A stretch of 64,000 nucleotides of DNA from Pollenia angustigena. Its lineage: Eukaryota; Arthropoda; Insecta; Diptera; Polleniidae. Below, piece after piece: positions 34,681 to 45,800 of the stretch. The translations under genes were made by a program, and so were the position numbers. The DNA is taken from positions 124,928,053 to 124,992,052 of the forward strand of contig OV884056.1 in assembly GCA_930367215.1 (NCBI GenBank). The letters run 5' to 3'. A model generated the notes under the pieces. That model made no database searches. It worked only from the letters and a program-made list of their open reading frames with translations, and had not been told where the DNA came from. Position 1 is the stretch's first letter. Each line of letters begins with the position of its first letter.

Positions 34681-35164
34681 TGTGCATTTGTTTAATTTGA
34701 TGTTTTTTGCGTGTTTTTCCAACTTTTGACAATTCAGAGAAATTTTTTTCATTTATAAAACGCCGCCAATCAAAACAGAAATGCATATTTAAAATATGCC
34801 AATTTATCAAATTAAAAAGATAAGAAAACATTTATATTTTTGATTCCCTAAAAAGTTACCAAAATGAAAAAAAAGTTCACATCTCCACATCGAAAAAAAA
34901 AAACAATTTTTGGTTAAAAATAACCAAAACGGCAACGCTGCACGTGTGTTAAATTTACCAGAATAAAGCAACCGATCGTTTCGACGTCTCTGTTATTTTT
35001 TTGTGAGAAAAACTTAAGATATGTCAAATATTTAATTTTTAATACATAGGTGAGAACATAGTTTTGGTAAATATAAAAACGATGATCAAAGACCCAACCA
35101 TAATATGCATAGCCTTGCTTAACCTACTGTCAAAAATTAACAAAAAGTCTCTCAAATATATCTA

Positions 35165-35694
35165 ACAGTGCAGCCACACGATCAAGATTTTCTTGATAGT
35201 CTTTTACATATACTGATTGTCAAAATATGCAAAAGTTGACAGCTGTGACGTAGGCTGCACGCAAGTTGAAAGCAATTTACTTTTTCAAGATGTCGTCGCC
35301 GAGAAAACAACTCAAAATGTTTTGCTATTTTCCACTTTTGATTTTTCTGCACTGTAGGCTGTTCGAAGGGACTTTATCATTTTGCTTATTAATTTTATTA
35401 ATAAACATATTTCACTATTTTTTTAGGTTTTTAGTTAAAATTTTAAAATTCCCGCAACAATTTGTAAAAAAAAGAACTTCAGCTTTTGCCGGCAAAATAT
35501 TTGTGAAAAAAAACAAAAACAACTTCAAAAGATTTGTAATAAGCTGTTTTCTTGAACGAAAATTGATACACTCACTGGCAAGAGAATTTTAGAGGCAAGT
35601 TCGTATCAATTTTTAAAAGTATGAGTGTATTGGTAAAAAAGTGTGAGTGTATTAAAACTTGATAGCCAAAACTTGATCGTGTAACCCTCAAGTA
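35165..35694. mobile_element. About 530-bp element with ACACGATCAAG inverted ends
   Basis: The left end GCAGCCACACGATCAAGATTTTC and the right end AAAACTTGATCGTGTAACCC share an inverted ACACGATCAAG core. A right-end half copy is at 30603-30655. The interior has an open frame (35266-35592) without recognised domain. It sits within sequence matching the MITE family of 20886-21158, which resumes on the right at about 35720. Confidence 0.5.
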
Positions 35695-36452
35695 AAAAAC
35701 AAAAATAATATCAACAAATATTTGATTTCGTACGGAATGTGCGATAAATTTCAGACTGCTTAAGCAAATGATAGTTTCATAAAATTTAACAAAAAGTTTC
35801 CTTAAGTTCATTATGGTTTGCCTCATATGATTTACATGTATTCGTACCTTTGGGCTTTAAAGCAAAATTTGGAAAAAAAACATGACCTTTATTTTGGGTA
35901 AAAATATTTCGGTATAAAAAAAAAATACAATAAAAATTGGTGGAAAAAACAAAACTAAATAAGCTTTTTCGATTTGTTTACATTACCTACAAAAAAAGGC
36001 GCTAACAATTTGTAGTTAAAAATCCTAGTTTATCTGAATCTACTATCCAGCCTGAATTCCGCTAATAATACAAATATTTATATAAATTAAAATATATATG
36101 CTGAAATATTGATTTGTTTTGCAAAACTTATATAAAATAATTAATAACATCAAAACTTTAATGCTATTATATATTCAGTAAAGTAAAGGGTATAGTTTTT
36201 TTTTTCTTTGTTAAGCGCACTATACCAGAGGTGCAAAACAATAATACAATAACTGCAAAATTTCCACTGAACAAAAGTTGAGTTGTAAACAGCAAAAGGT
36301 GCATTTTAATACAAGGATAACTCTGCAAAAAAAAATTTTGAGTTCCTTGCCGAATCCTAAAAGCATACATTACACTGATCTCGAAAAAATTGAAAATTTT
36401 ATTTTATTAATTCCTTCGACATGTTTGCTAAGATTTATTTATTTTTTTACAG
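35695..36452. other. MITE remnant then AT-rich DNA
   Basis: 35720-35845 matches (inverted) the MITE at 20886-21158. From 35850 to 36452 I see nothing I can name, apart from the polypyrimidine run before the candidate exon at 36453. Confidence 0.45.
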
Positions 36453-36564
36453 AGTGGACCACCAAAAGACTAAGGATATAAAACGTAAAGATGTAGCTAA
36501 AATCAAACGTGAATTTAAAGTGGATCATAAATGGGTTAAAAGTGGGCGCAATCAGGACGAGCCT
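36453..36564 (+). other. Candidate internal exon, 112 bp
   Basis: TTTTTTTACAG precedes 36453 and CCT|GTAAGT follows 36564, good acceptor and donor contexts. The frame through it is open: VDHQKTKDIKRKDVAKIKRE then FKVDHKWVKSGRNQDEP. It could be an upstream exon of the hAT-type gene that continues at 36946, but I recognise no domain in these 37 residues. Confidence 0.35.
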
Positions 36565-36945
36565 GTAAGTATAACAAAAAATTACAAAGTTAGAATTTTT
36601 CTTAAAAATAATAAAACAATTTTTTTGATCAAAAAAGGTAATATGTCAAAAATACTATTTTGAACTTAAAAAAGGTATAATTTTTAATATTATTTTTATG
36701 GGCTAGTACTTTTATCAATGGGGTGTTTCATCTGAAGTGACCCAACTTTTGAATCCGATCGCGGTCCGTATCCGGACCGTAAACCTATTTTATGCGGACC
36801 TTGAGTTAAATTCATGAGAAATATTTTCCTCTCTACATCAGCCTTTGGCAATGATCCGTTAACTTACAAGTAACAGGGAAACCTATGCAAAAAAAAAAGA
36901 TAATTTGGGAGCGATAACACAAACAATATTCATGTCATCATAAGT
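36565..36945. other. Stretch between candidate exon and hAT fragment
   Basis: AT-rich apart from a GC-richer patch at 36750-36860 (gatcgcggtccgtatccggaccgtaaacc), which contains the short palindrome GGTCCGTATCCGGACC and may be decayed coding DNA of the same gene. Confidence 0.3.
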
Positions 36946-37638
36946 TTGTCTATTTACATACAAATGTACATAAGTACTGAGTACAAAGAAAACTTAACTT
37001 CCATTGCTTTCTTATCAAATATTTTTAAACACAAAAATGATCTGAACATTCAACTTCAAAGCAAAGGAAAGCTTGTATGGGAGCTCCTGACAGAAGTAAA
37101 AAGTTTTTTGCGCAAACTCGATCTTTTCAACATTGATCTGGATAATGAACGGCTGCACTTCCCTAATTTAAAAAAAATCTGCAGTGACAAGACGTTCATT
37201 GAGGATCTAAAATCGGAATTTGAAAACAGATTCGTAGATTTTAAGAAAATTGGGAATGTCGTCGATATCCTCAGTTACATTTACTCTCTGGATCCTGAGG
37301 ATGAATGGAGTAATGAAGCTGCATATTTTTTCGGGAGTAATAAAGCTTCTCTCCAGATGAAAATGATCGATTTCCAAGAAAATACAGTTTTAAAACACCA
37401 AAAAAAGGAAGTTTCTTGTCAAGAGTTTTGGATAAAATTTTTTTGTGCTAATAAATACCCAGAATTAAAAAAATTTGCCTTGAAAATTCTCACTTTGTTT
37501 GGGTCAACATATATTTGTAAAGCAGCATTTTATAAGATAAACTTCATTAAAAACAAGTTTGAGTGCTTTGATACCCTCCACCGACAGTTCGAATGTTTTA
37601 GGAGTAGTATCTGTATATTAATAAATTTTCGATCCTAA
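36946..37638 (+). pseudogene. hAT-family protein fragment, ZBED5/EPM2AIP1-like C-terminal half
   Basis: The frame contains AFLSNIFKHKNDLNIQLQSK, KLVWELLTEVKSFLRKLDLF, EEFENRF-like SEFENRFVDFKKIGNV, EDEWSNEAAYF, SLQMKMIDFQENTVLKHQKK and a dimerisation segment KKFALKILTLFGSTYICKAA then FYKINFIKNKF. This order matches the C-terminal half of the hAT-derived ZBED5/SCAND3/EPM2AIP1 group. The open frame has no upstream RNase H first half here, so it is partial. It differs from the other hAT transposases in this window. Confidence 0.75.
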
Positions 37639-37757
37639 GGTCTTTTTTTATAAAAAACTTTTAACTTTTATTTAAAACCAATAAAGGCACTCAAGGAAGT
37701 GCCGAAATATTGGTTTTAAATAAAAGTTTTGTAAAAAAAATACCTTAGGCTCGAAAA
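37630..37757. repeat. Fold-back of about 128 bp after the hAT fragment
   Basis: CGATCCTAAGGT...AACTTTTATTTAAAACCAATA on the left and TATTGGTTTTAAATAAAAGTT...ACCTTAGGCTCG on the right form a hairpin around GGCACT..AGTGCC. It overlaps the stop of the hAT fragment. Confidence 0.85.
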
Positions 37758-37759
37758 TG

Positions 37760-37989
37760 TATTAATATTTCAAATAATAAAGGTCGAATAAAATACATAT
37801 TATATATTATTATAATCTTTATTAAAACAGACATCAGCATTCAAATTGGTTGCGGTTTAAACCTATTTTAAATTATTGACCGACAATCAGAAAGTTAAAT
37901 GCAATTTTAAATAGTTTGAGTAAAATATCATGATTCGTAACAGTTTAAGCCGAACCTAAATGATTTTCAGGAGGCAATTTATATTGAAG
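37760..37989. other. Short AT-rich spacer
   Basis: Nothing recognised. Confidence 0.5.
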
Positions 37990-38950
37990 CCATGGTAAGC
38001 TATGAACAGAGTTACCGTCGGATATGTCAAAAAAAGTACAAAAAAAAGGGGATATCTGCAAAAAAGTGGCACCAAAAAGAAGATTTAAAAAAAATGAGCC
38101 CATCTTTTAAAATTGAAAAAAGTACACCACATTATGTATTTTTTACGTTTTTTCTATTTATTATAATTTTAAATAGTATAAAAATATAACAAAAAATATT
38201 GTATAGTAATTATATACACTAAAAAACAATTGATCGTATTACAATAGACATACATACTTACTTACAAATGGCTCATTTGTTGTAAAATCTAAAATAAATA
38301 TTTGGTAAATATTTCTCCCGAGAAGTAATTTTTATAAAATATTTACTTTAATGTTTTGATAATTCAAAAACGTTAAACTTGTTTTCTGCCAAACATGTTT
38401 CTTGGATTATTACTTTGTTGCAGCAAACAGAAGATAATTATGTAATGTGTTTTATATATACATTTATTAATATATTTCTTGTACTTTTCCTTCTGAATAA
38501 ATTTTCTTTGATTTATTAAAGACATTGTATTAAAGACCTGCACAGATTCTTATGTTTTTTGGAATGCTTTGGCCGAATATGAGCACAGTTTTCTCCCATC
38601 ACGTCACATTTATCAGATACACCAATTACTTTAGCATTCCAAAAAATATAAAAATCAGTTGTTATGGTCAAACAAACTTTTCAATGTCGTCCTGTGTTAT
38701 TTATTAATGGTCAGTCTCATACAAATTTTTTTACAATTAATTGTTCTTAACTTTTAACCTATTTGTTACTTTATTTCTGATTAAAACTAACTTAGTAAAA
38801 ACACGCTCAGCAGAAGCACTATTGTGTGACAATGTAAAAATTTGAGAGATCAATTTGTACAAGTTTGATTATATATACAGCTATACTCGTCAAGTCTATT
38901 TTTCAATGTTCCAATTTCACGCCAAAAATCTTCAGCATTCGAAATTTTGG
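37990..38950 (-). mobile_element. Fragment of the hAT family at 23538-25813, with intact dimerisation domain
   Basis: 37990-38530 matches 23900-24410 in inverse orientation (including ACCGTC..ATAT and AAAGGGGATWTCTGCAAAAAAGTGGC). Minus-strand 38950-38735 encodes NAEDFWREIGTLKNRLDEYS and, after a frame change at about 38868, ISQIFTLSHNSASAERVFTK then LVLIRNKVTNRLKV and a stop, a clean hATC dimerisation domain. 38529-38545 (TAAAGACCTGCACAGAT) matches the left terminus of the 16950-21448 element and may mark a further insertion or element end. Confidence 0.75.
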
Positions 38951-38999
38951 CTTAAGTCCAGTTTACCAACGCAGCTCAAAATAAAAAAAGTACATAGGG

Positions 39000-39705
39000 T
39001 TATAGAAAATTGAAAAATAAGAAGAAAAATAAAATAACAAAATTCTCGGAAACGCATAGTTTCCGAGTTATGGACCTCTGAAGTTTTCATATAAATTTTC
39101 GATTTCCCACTAAATTTTTGGACGTATATAGCCAATATTGGTATCATTTAAAAGCCTTTGAATACATTTTTCTAGATATAAACATTTTATTTAAAAATTA
39201 TTAATCCATTAAGGATTAAGCAGCCGGCTATGCGGAGAAGCTTTATTTAGCGAAGCCGGTGTTTGTTATACCAAAGAGGAGAAAATCCATGCGCCCGGCC
39301 GAAGGCCGGCTATGCGGAGAGGCTTTATTTAGCGAAGCCGGTGTTTGTTATACCATAGAGGATAAAATCTTTGCGCCCGGCCAAAGGCCGGCTATGCAGA
39401 GAAGCTGGGGTTTATTTGATTATATTTTTATTACCTAGTGCACTTCCGTAACATTTTGATATAAATTTTCTAAAAACAGTATTAGGAGCTACAGAGTTCA
39501 AAAGTTTTTACATTTTTGCATTTCCAGAAAGATCTGTTCAAATGCTTTCAAATCATACTAATATTGGCCATATACGTTCAGAAATGTAGAGGGAAATCGC
39601 AAATTTATATGAAAACTTCAGAGGTCCATAACTCGGAAACTATGCGTTTCCGAGAATTTTGCCATTTAAATTTTTCTTCTTAGTTTTAAAGTATAATTGC
39701 AATGT
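39000..39705. repeat. Fold-back of about 700 bp around a GC-rich tandem repeat
   Basis: 39000-39180 and about 39530-39705 are inverted copies (CGGAAACGCATAGTTTCCGAGTTATGGACCTCTGAAG on the left, inverted on the right). Between them lie the 82-bp tandem repeat and about 120 bp of AT-rich DNA. The TTTCCGAG/CTCGGAAA segments also form their own small hairpins. Confidence 0.85.
39223..39410. repeat. 82-bp GC-rich tandem repeat, 2.3 copies
   Basis: GCCGGCTATGCGG starts at 39223, 39305 and (as GCCGGCTATGCAG) 39387. Units contain GCGCCCGGCC..AAGGCCGGC, a strong hairpin, and GCGAAGCCGGTGTTTGTTATACC. At roughly 55% G+C this stands out sharply from the surroundings. Confidence 0.95.
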
Positions 39706-40132
39706 CACCAGTTGAAAAAAATCTCAGAGAATTCGAAGCTATCATAATACGCGTTTTAAAAGGTGTCTCCATATAAGTTGAAGAAATATTTAAAACAAAT
39801 CTGATTTATTTACCAAAATCTACGGGTGCGGGAAGCTTACCAGGTGCGTCATAACATCCATTGGTCGCAAGTCTAGATTCTGCCCACATCGGTAAAAATT
39901 TTGCAATTTTAAATTAGAATAGTTATATAAAATTCACAAATTTCTTTAAAAAAAACTGGAAAGTTTGAAGAAAAAGACAAAAAAACCACAATAAATTTTA
40001 TTTTGATATCGTAAACAAAACTACACCACTGTTCTGTTCTGCCAATATACTGGTTTGTTGGCAGTGTTGCATAGTATTTCAATTATCAAATACTGTCAAC
40101 GTTTATACCGTAGTAAAACTAGAAGGCAATAG
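39706..40132 (+). other. Spacer and probable 5' untranslated part of the Jockey LINE
   Basis: No genes recognised from 39706 to about 40000. The part just before the ORF1 start (about 40020-40132) is probably the LINE 5' UTR, but I cannot place its first base. Confidence 0.4.
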
Positions 40133-41371
40133 ATGGCGCTAAAAACCCCACCTCCAGGTGGAGGTGAAATTAATAATGATTTAAAAAGTCTTTTACAATA
40201 ATTAAATAATTTAGAAAAACTATGTTTTACTCTTCAGAATGAAAATAAATCTCTCAAGCAAGAACTTGCTGTTTTAAAAAATGAACCTCATTGCAGTAGG
40301 CAAAATATCGTATTACCAAATGTCCAGTACAATACTGATGAAGAAGAGCTTGAAAAAGAAACCGAATGGATAACCCAACGTTCTAAAAGAGAAAATAAAA
40401 AGAGAAAAATTCAACATTCGCCAGAAATTTTAGTTCCAGCCTCAAAGGAGGTACCCAAATCTGCCATACAGCATAGACCGCCCCCAATAATTGTATCAGT
40501 TACTGGGAAAAGCTATCGCGACCTTTTTAAAATGCTTAAAAATAATGCGAAGCACGATTTTTTGTTGAAATTAATAAGAAAAGACTCCTATAAAATCAAT
40601 ATTTTTGATAGTTCAGACTACAGAGCTATAACCGAAATTCTATATAAATCTCAGTCCTCCTGGCACTCGTATGAAAATAAGCAAACAAGACAAATAAAAG
40701 TCATGATCAAAGATTTACACTTCTCCTGCGATCCTAAAGATATTGTAGAAGATTTAATTCAGCAAGGATATAAGGCTACAAAGGCAACCAATAAACTTAA
40801 ATACAAAACCAAAGAACCATTAAATATGTTCATCGCAGAATTCGATTCTTCTGAAAATATTAAAAATATATATGAAATAAAACAAATTTTGAAAACGGTT
40901 GTAAAAATAGAGCCGATCAAACCATCAAAACTAATACCACAATGCAAATCTTGTCAAGGTTTTCAACATACTAAAAATTATAGCTGCAATCCCCCTAAAT
41001 GTGTAAAATGTGCTGGAAGTCATTCAACCACTGAATGTCAAAAACCTGAAAATGAAATGCCAAAATGCTGTAACTGTGGAGAAAATCACCCAGCTAGTTA
41101 TCGGGGCTGTTCTGTATTCAAAACCCTTCAGAAATTAAGAAACAAAAACTTAGCAAACAGAAATCCACCAGCAAATACAACTAATAGCTACAAACATATT
41201 AGTGGCCAATCGTACTCTAAGGTTGCAGCGGAAAATAATCACTTGAAGAAACAAGCACCAATAAATGATGACATACTGTCACAGATTTTATGTAAGCTAA
41301 ATGAACAAATAGCCTTTAATCAGCAGCTCATGCAAAGAATAGAAAATCTTGAAAAAAATAGACATGTCTAA
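40133..41371 (+). pseudogene. Jockey LINE ORF1 (gag-like, zinc knuckles), one in-frame stop
   Basis: ORF1 nucleic-acid-binding protein. It begins at ATG 40133 (MALKTPPPGGG); the frame is broken once, by TAA at 40199-40201, then open to 41369-41371. Order: lysine-rich segment (SKRENKKRKIQ), a PRE_C2HC-type region (KVMIKDLHFSCDPKDIVEDL...), then three zinc knuckles: CKSCQGFQHTKNYSC, CVKCAGSHSTTEC and CCNCGENHPASYRGC. A C-terminal heptad-like segment follows (LNEQIAFNQQLMQRIENLEK). About 412 residues in all. A single substitution would account for the stop, so this copy is young. Confidence 0.88.
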
Positions 41372-41705
41372 ACGTTGTTTAAGAATAATGGCTTGGAACG
41401 CTAATGGTATCCTAAAACACAAAAACGAGCTTGAAGTAATTCTTAATAGAAATAAAATTGATATATGTTTAATATCAGAAACACACCTTACAAACCAAAA
41501 GTTTGCCTGCTTTAAAAACTAAAATTTTGATTGCACTAACCACCCATTAAACAACGCTAGAGGTGGCAGCGCAGTTATAATAAAACAGACGATTGAACAC
41601 TATGAAAATGAAAAAATATGTTCCGACGAATTTCAGATTACTTCGATTACAACAAAACTGAGTGAATGTGAACTTACAATAGCCGCTATCATGTCTGAAT
41701 TATCC
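41364..41705 (+). pseudogene. Jockey LINE ORF2, N-terminal endonuclease fragment
   Basis: ORF2 starts at ATG 41364, overlapping the ORF1 stop by 8 bp (ATGTCTAA). It reads LRIMAWNANGILKHKNELEV and DICLISETHLT, typical Jockey APE-endonuclease motifs, has an in-frame TAA at 41520-41522, continues with ARGGSAVIIKQTIEHYENE, and loses similarity at about 41705. The RT is missing. Just after the break comes GACGGACAGACGGTCAGACGGACATCGTTAAATC, a non-coding motif also found at 58250. Confidence 0.8.
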
Positions 41706-41710
41706 GGAAA

Positions 41711-42856
41711 ACACATATCAAATGTAAGACGGACAGACGGACAGACGGTCAGACGGACATCGTTAAATCAAGTTAAATCATATTTTTAATTTAAATGATT
41801 TATAATAACCATCTTTATATAATAAGATTTACTACGTACTCAAATTTAAATAAATTTCTACTTTTATTACTAATATTCGTGGTGTAAATCTGGTTATAAT
41901 TTAGGTTTTTAAATGGTTTTAGTTTATGGTTTTTTTTTTTCTTTTCTCTAGGAAATTAATAAATTCTAGAAATTTATTTATGGGAATTAAATATAGGTCA
42001 ATTAATATTCTAGTAATATATTTTTATATTATTAAAAATTAGTGACGAACTGATTGATAATTTTTCTTTGTATAAAAATATAAAATATAATGTAGCAAGG
42101 TTATTAAAGGTTAAGTATGGCTATAACAATACGGTTATGTAATATATGTGATACAAAACTTTTAAGGTTTAGTTGGAAATGCGCTTTGATGTCGACTTCA
42201 CGTGGTTCATATCCAAAGTATGGTTAATAAATTGTAATTGTAATTCGAAATATTTGCACATTCACATGTGCGTAGATTTAGCCTTAAATCTATGATCTAT
42301 TATCGTGTCTTTCCAATGAATCATTAATATAAAATACAATTCTAGCAAGACCATAAATAAAATGCATACCTTTTTAATATATTATTTAAAACTCGAATTT
42401 GATTTCCACAAGATTTAGTTATTTTCCTTCTCCTTTTGAACGCTATACTATATGAAGCCTTTGGAGTTTTTTTTTCACAAAATCACTTATTTTAATTATT
42501 CACGAAATCATCCGATGTATATCTTTAATATATATTATAAAGTGATCTTTAAATAACCTTTGATATGATAAAATAACTACCTTTATTGATCATGCCAAAA
42601 TTAAGTAAAAGTAAAAGAAATAAAAACCGCTTATTTATTTAAAGATTAATAAATTATTAAGCTGCGTAAAGGAGACAAAAATATTTGTTCACGTAAAATG
42701 AGTCAAGAGATCAATAGTAGAGAGTGCATAATTACATGTGTGTGTTTATACATACTCATTACTAGGAATTATACGTATGCAAGAAGATAAGATTAACAAA
42801 TATATTTTATCGCAAGCTACAAGTTGGGGAATGTATGCTTATAAAAGTTCCCATTA
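41711..42856. other. AT-rich stretch without recognised genes
   Basis: It starts with the 'gacggacagacgg...acatcgttaaatc' motif, which here replaces the LINE ORF2. After that I see only AT-rich DNA with no motif I can name. Confidence 0.5.
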
Positions 42857-45800
42857 CACAGTACAACATTTTTCAGTTAATTGATTGCCAACTCAATTCT
42901 GTGAACTGTATGTGAAATTAGACCCAAAAAGAAGAATTTCTGCATCATTCGTTTTGTCTTCTTACCTGCGATTTGAAGTTAGTATCGATTTGAAGTTAGT
43001 ACTATCGTATAGGGGAATTTATCACGTTTTAGGCCCTGTTGTTTGACATAGCTCGACAACCACTAGCCCAATTTAGTTGAAATAAATTTTAAAAAATTAA
43101 GAATTACAATTCCCTTAATCTGTTCATATATTGTTTTCCTATACAAGTAACACTTTCGAAGTTAAAAATGAATGTATGAAGGGAAAAAATTATTTTTTGC
43201 CTAAAAATTTGAAATTTTTTTTTAAAAATACATAAAAAATCCAAAATGGAAAAAAGTTTCAAGTCTAGTTATTTTTTCGCAAAGTCACATAACCTATGAG
43301 CAAAATGAGACAAAGATCATAAAAATCGATGCATGCGTTTCGCTTTTATTCGCAATTGAGTAAAGGTATGAATTTCAAAAATCAGTTATAGCCACCACCC
43401 TTAAAATAAAAATAAAAATATAAATTAAAAAATTATCATGCAAAAAAAACTTTATTTATAAAAACTTAATGAAAATAAAATACTATGCAATTAATACGCA
43501 ATTATAATATGCATAAAAACAAAATTTAGAACATTTTTTCAATTATTGGCAATATCCATCCTTGTAGAAGTTGACGCTTGTGGTTCTGATGATCTTGTTT
43601 TCTTCGTAGGTTGTTCATATTCATGGTCTGAGTCTGTATCGTCATCCGAGATACACATACTATTCAAGGGCGTGTTTCTTTCACTGTGTCCACCAATTTC
43701 AATGTCTTCATCTTCGGTGCTTTCTTCAAACTGCATAATTGTGGAACTCCACCAACAAACCTCCGCAAGCAATGCATCCAATTTTTTGCTTTTGAACCGC
43801 TTTTCAAATGGCATGGTCATCTGGTGGAACCTCTCTCCTTGTTCGTCTGATTCCTGAGGTGATTGTGCCAAAAAAGTATCGAGGTGGTGGTGCAAGAAAT
43901 GCAATTTCAGCGTCATGGATGCACCGATTTTTTCGAAATAAAACAGCAACCTGTCCACTCGTTGCTGTATCTCTTCTCGCTGGACACGGTTCTTTCCTAG
44001 AACGCCTTCTATTACTTCTTTCAATGCGTTCCATGCATGTTGGTGGTCGTGATGCTCTGAAAGCAAATGTGTGAAAGAATCACTTTTGATCAATTTCCGA
44101 ATATCAGGTCCATTGAGAATACCTGTTTTAAATACATAAGAAAAACGAAAAAATTATTGGTAATGCGAATGTATAGAAATTAACAAATTTAGATATGACA
44201 ATATTGAAATACGGAGTACGATACGTACCGTTTTTAATTTTCTCACTGAGTTTCGGAAAGATGGATTTCAAACAGTCAAAGGCGCCGTTAACTTTTTTGA
44301 CCACCACTTCAACGAATTTCCCAGCTATTCCCAGTTTCATGTGGAGCGGTGGCAACAAAATATCATCCAGGTCCTTTATCATAGGTTCATTGCGTAATTT
44401 TAATTGTTTGTTGAGCTCGGGAGTTCTTCCTTTCCAATCTTTACATTGATATTGATTTCCTTTGTATCGTGAATCCCAATTACAAAGGAAGCAGAAGTAT
44501 TTTGGATATCCGCCCTTTTCTATAATCCCTTGTAGTATGTTGACCACCTTCAGATCGCAACAAATGTTCCATTTGTGTTCATCGTATTTGATTTTCTTCA
44601 AAATTTCGCCCAATGCTTCATACGTTTCCTTCATAGTTGTGCTGAATCCCAATGGAATGCATGGTTTTTTATTTTTTTTGTGCAGCAGCACAGCCTTCAA
44701 ACTAGTAACTGAACCATCGATGAATAAACGCCAGTCGCCAGCGATATAATCCATTCCCAATTTTTTCACTAAACCTGGGATATCATGGCAGTACGTGAAC
44801 GTATTTGCTTCGTCAACGGAATAAAATTTCTGAAAATCAGCTTGGCGTTGTTGGTATGATGTTGCGCTGACATTTTGCTGTGTGAGTTTTCTTCTCTTCA
44901 AAAATGATGTCAGCCATTCGGAGTCGTGTTGTGATAGTCCCAGCTTGGCCACAATGTAATCCATTTCGATTTGTGGTAGCGGTTGTGGTGCACTATTTTC
45001 AATATCGGGTATCCAATCAGCATCATCCAAATCGGTCGGATTGGTGAAAACGGTTTCGGCTAGCAGGGACACAGTATCCGCACTCTGAGGTTTAGGTGCA
45101 TCGGTATCAGCAGGGCGTTGCACTGGAAGTGTGGCAGTAAATGCAGCAGTGTATACTTTTGTTTTCAATTGTTGTCTGTTTAATCCAGGACGAAAATTTA
45201 TGCATGCATAGCACCTGGATTCATCATGTCCAGTTGTGTCTTCCACCCAAATTACTGGCTTCATAAAAGATAACTTTCTACTTTTTCCGTGAATCCATTT
45301 TAGAAGGGTAGTATAACAACTGTTGCACACTGTGTTCGGCGTAAAATTTGCACCACTTAAATCTATTTCATCGAAATAATTACAATACGCGGTTTTGAAT
45401 TGCTCAGTAAACAAATTTTTTCGATCTTTTTTCTGTATTTTTCGGACGATATGACCACAAACGTAACAATATTCATCCAAATATGGGCACTTGTTGTTTT
45501 CCATATTGATATATTTTATGTTTTGTTGTTATTCACTTTTAAAAAACTGGAGAAAAATCACTTTTACTGTTCGCGTTCGTCGGCACTGGCTGAATGCCAA
45601 AAATCGATCAATGCACACCTATAAATACAACGTATTTTTGAATATTTTACTGCCAGGTACTTATAAATATTTTAAGGGCGGCTGGCTATATACCTGATTC
45701 AGCACTTGTACGTTTCAAACTGTGCAAAACTTTCCAAATAATGACCACCCTTAAATGTGGGTGCAATTTCTGTAAAAAAATCATATAGGTAGCCACCGGA

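Larger units (their letters stand above)
30725..34940 (-). mobile_element. hAT element, 4.2 kb, 8-bp TSD CACGTGTG, with spliced transposase gene
   Basis: Direct repeats CACGTGTG at 30717-30724 and 34941-34948 flank termini CAGTGTTGCCACTACC (left) and CGGCAACGCTG (right, inverse CAGCGTTGCCG). The 8-bp duplication and CAG-type ends are diagnostic of hAT. AACCAAAA motifs are repeated near both ends. It carries its own transposase gene on the minus strand and a 1.66-kb TA-flanked element inserted near its left end. Without that insert it is about 2.56 kb. Confidence 0.95.
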
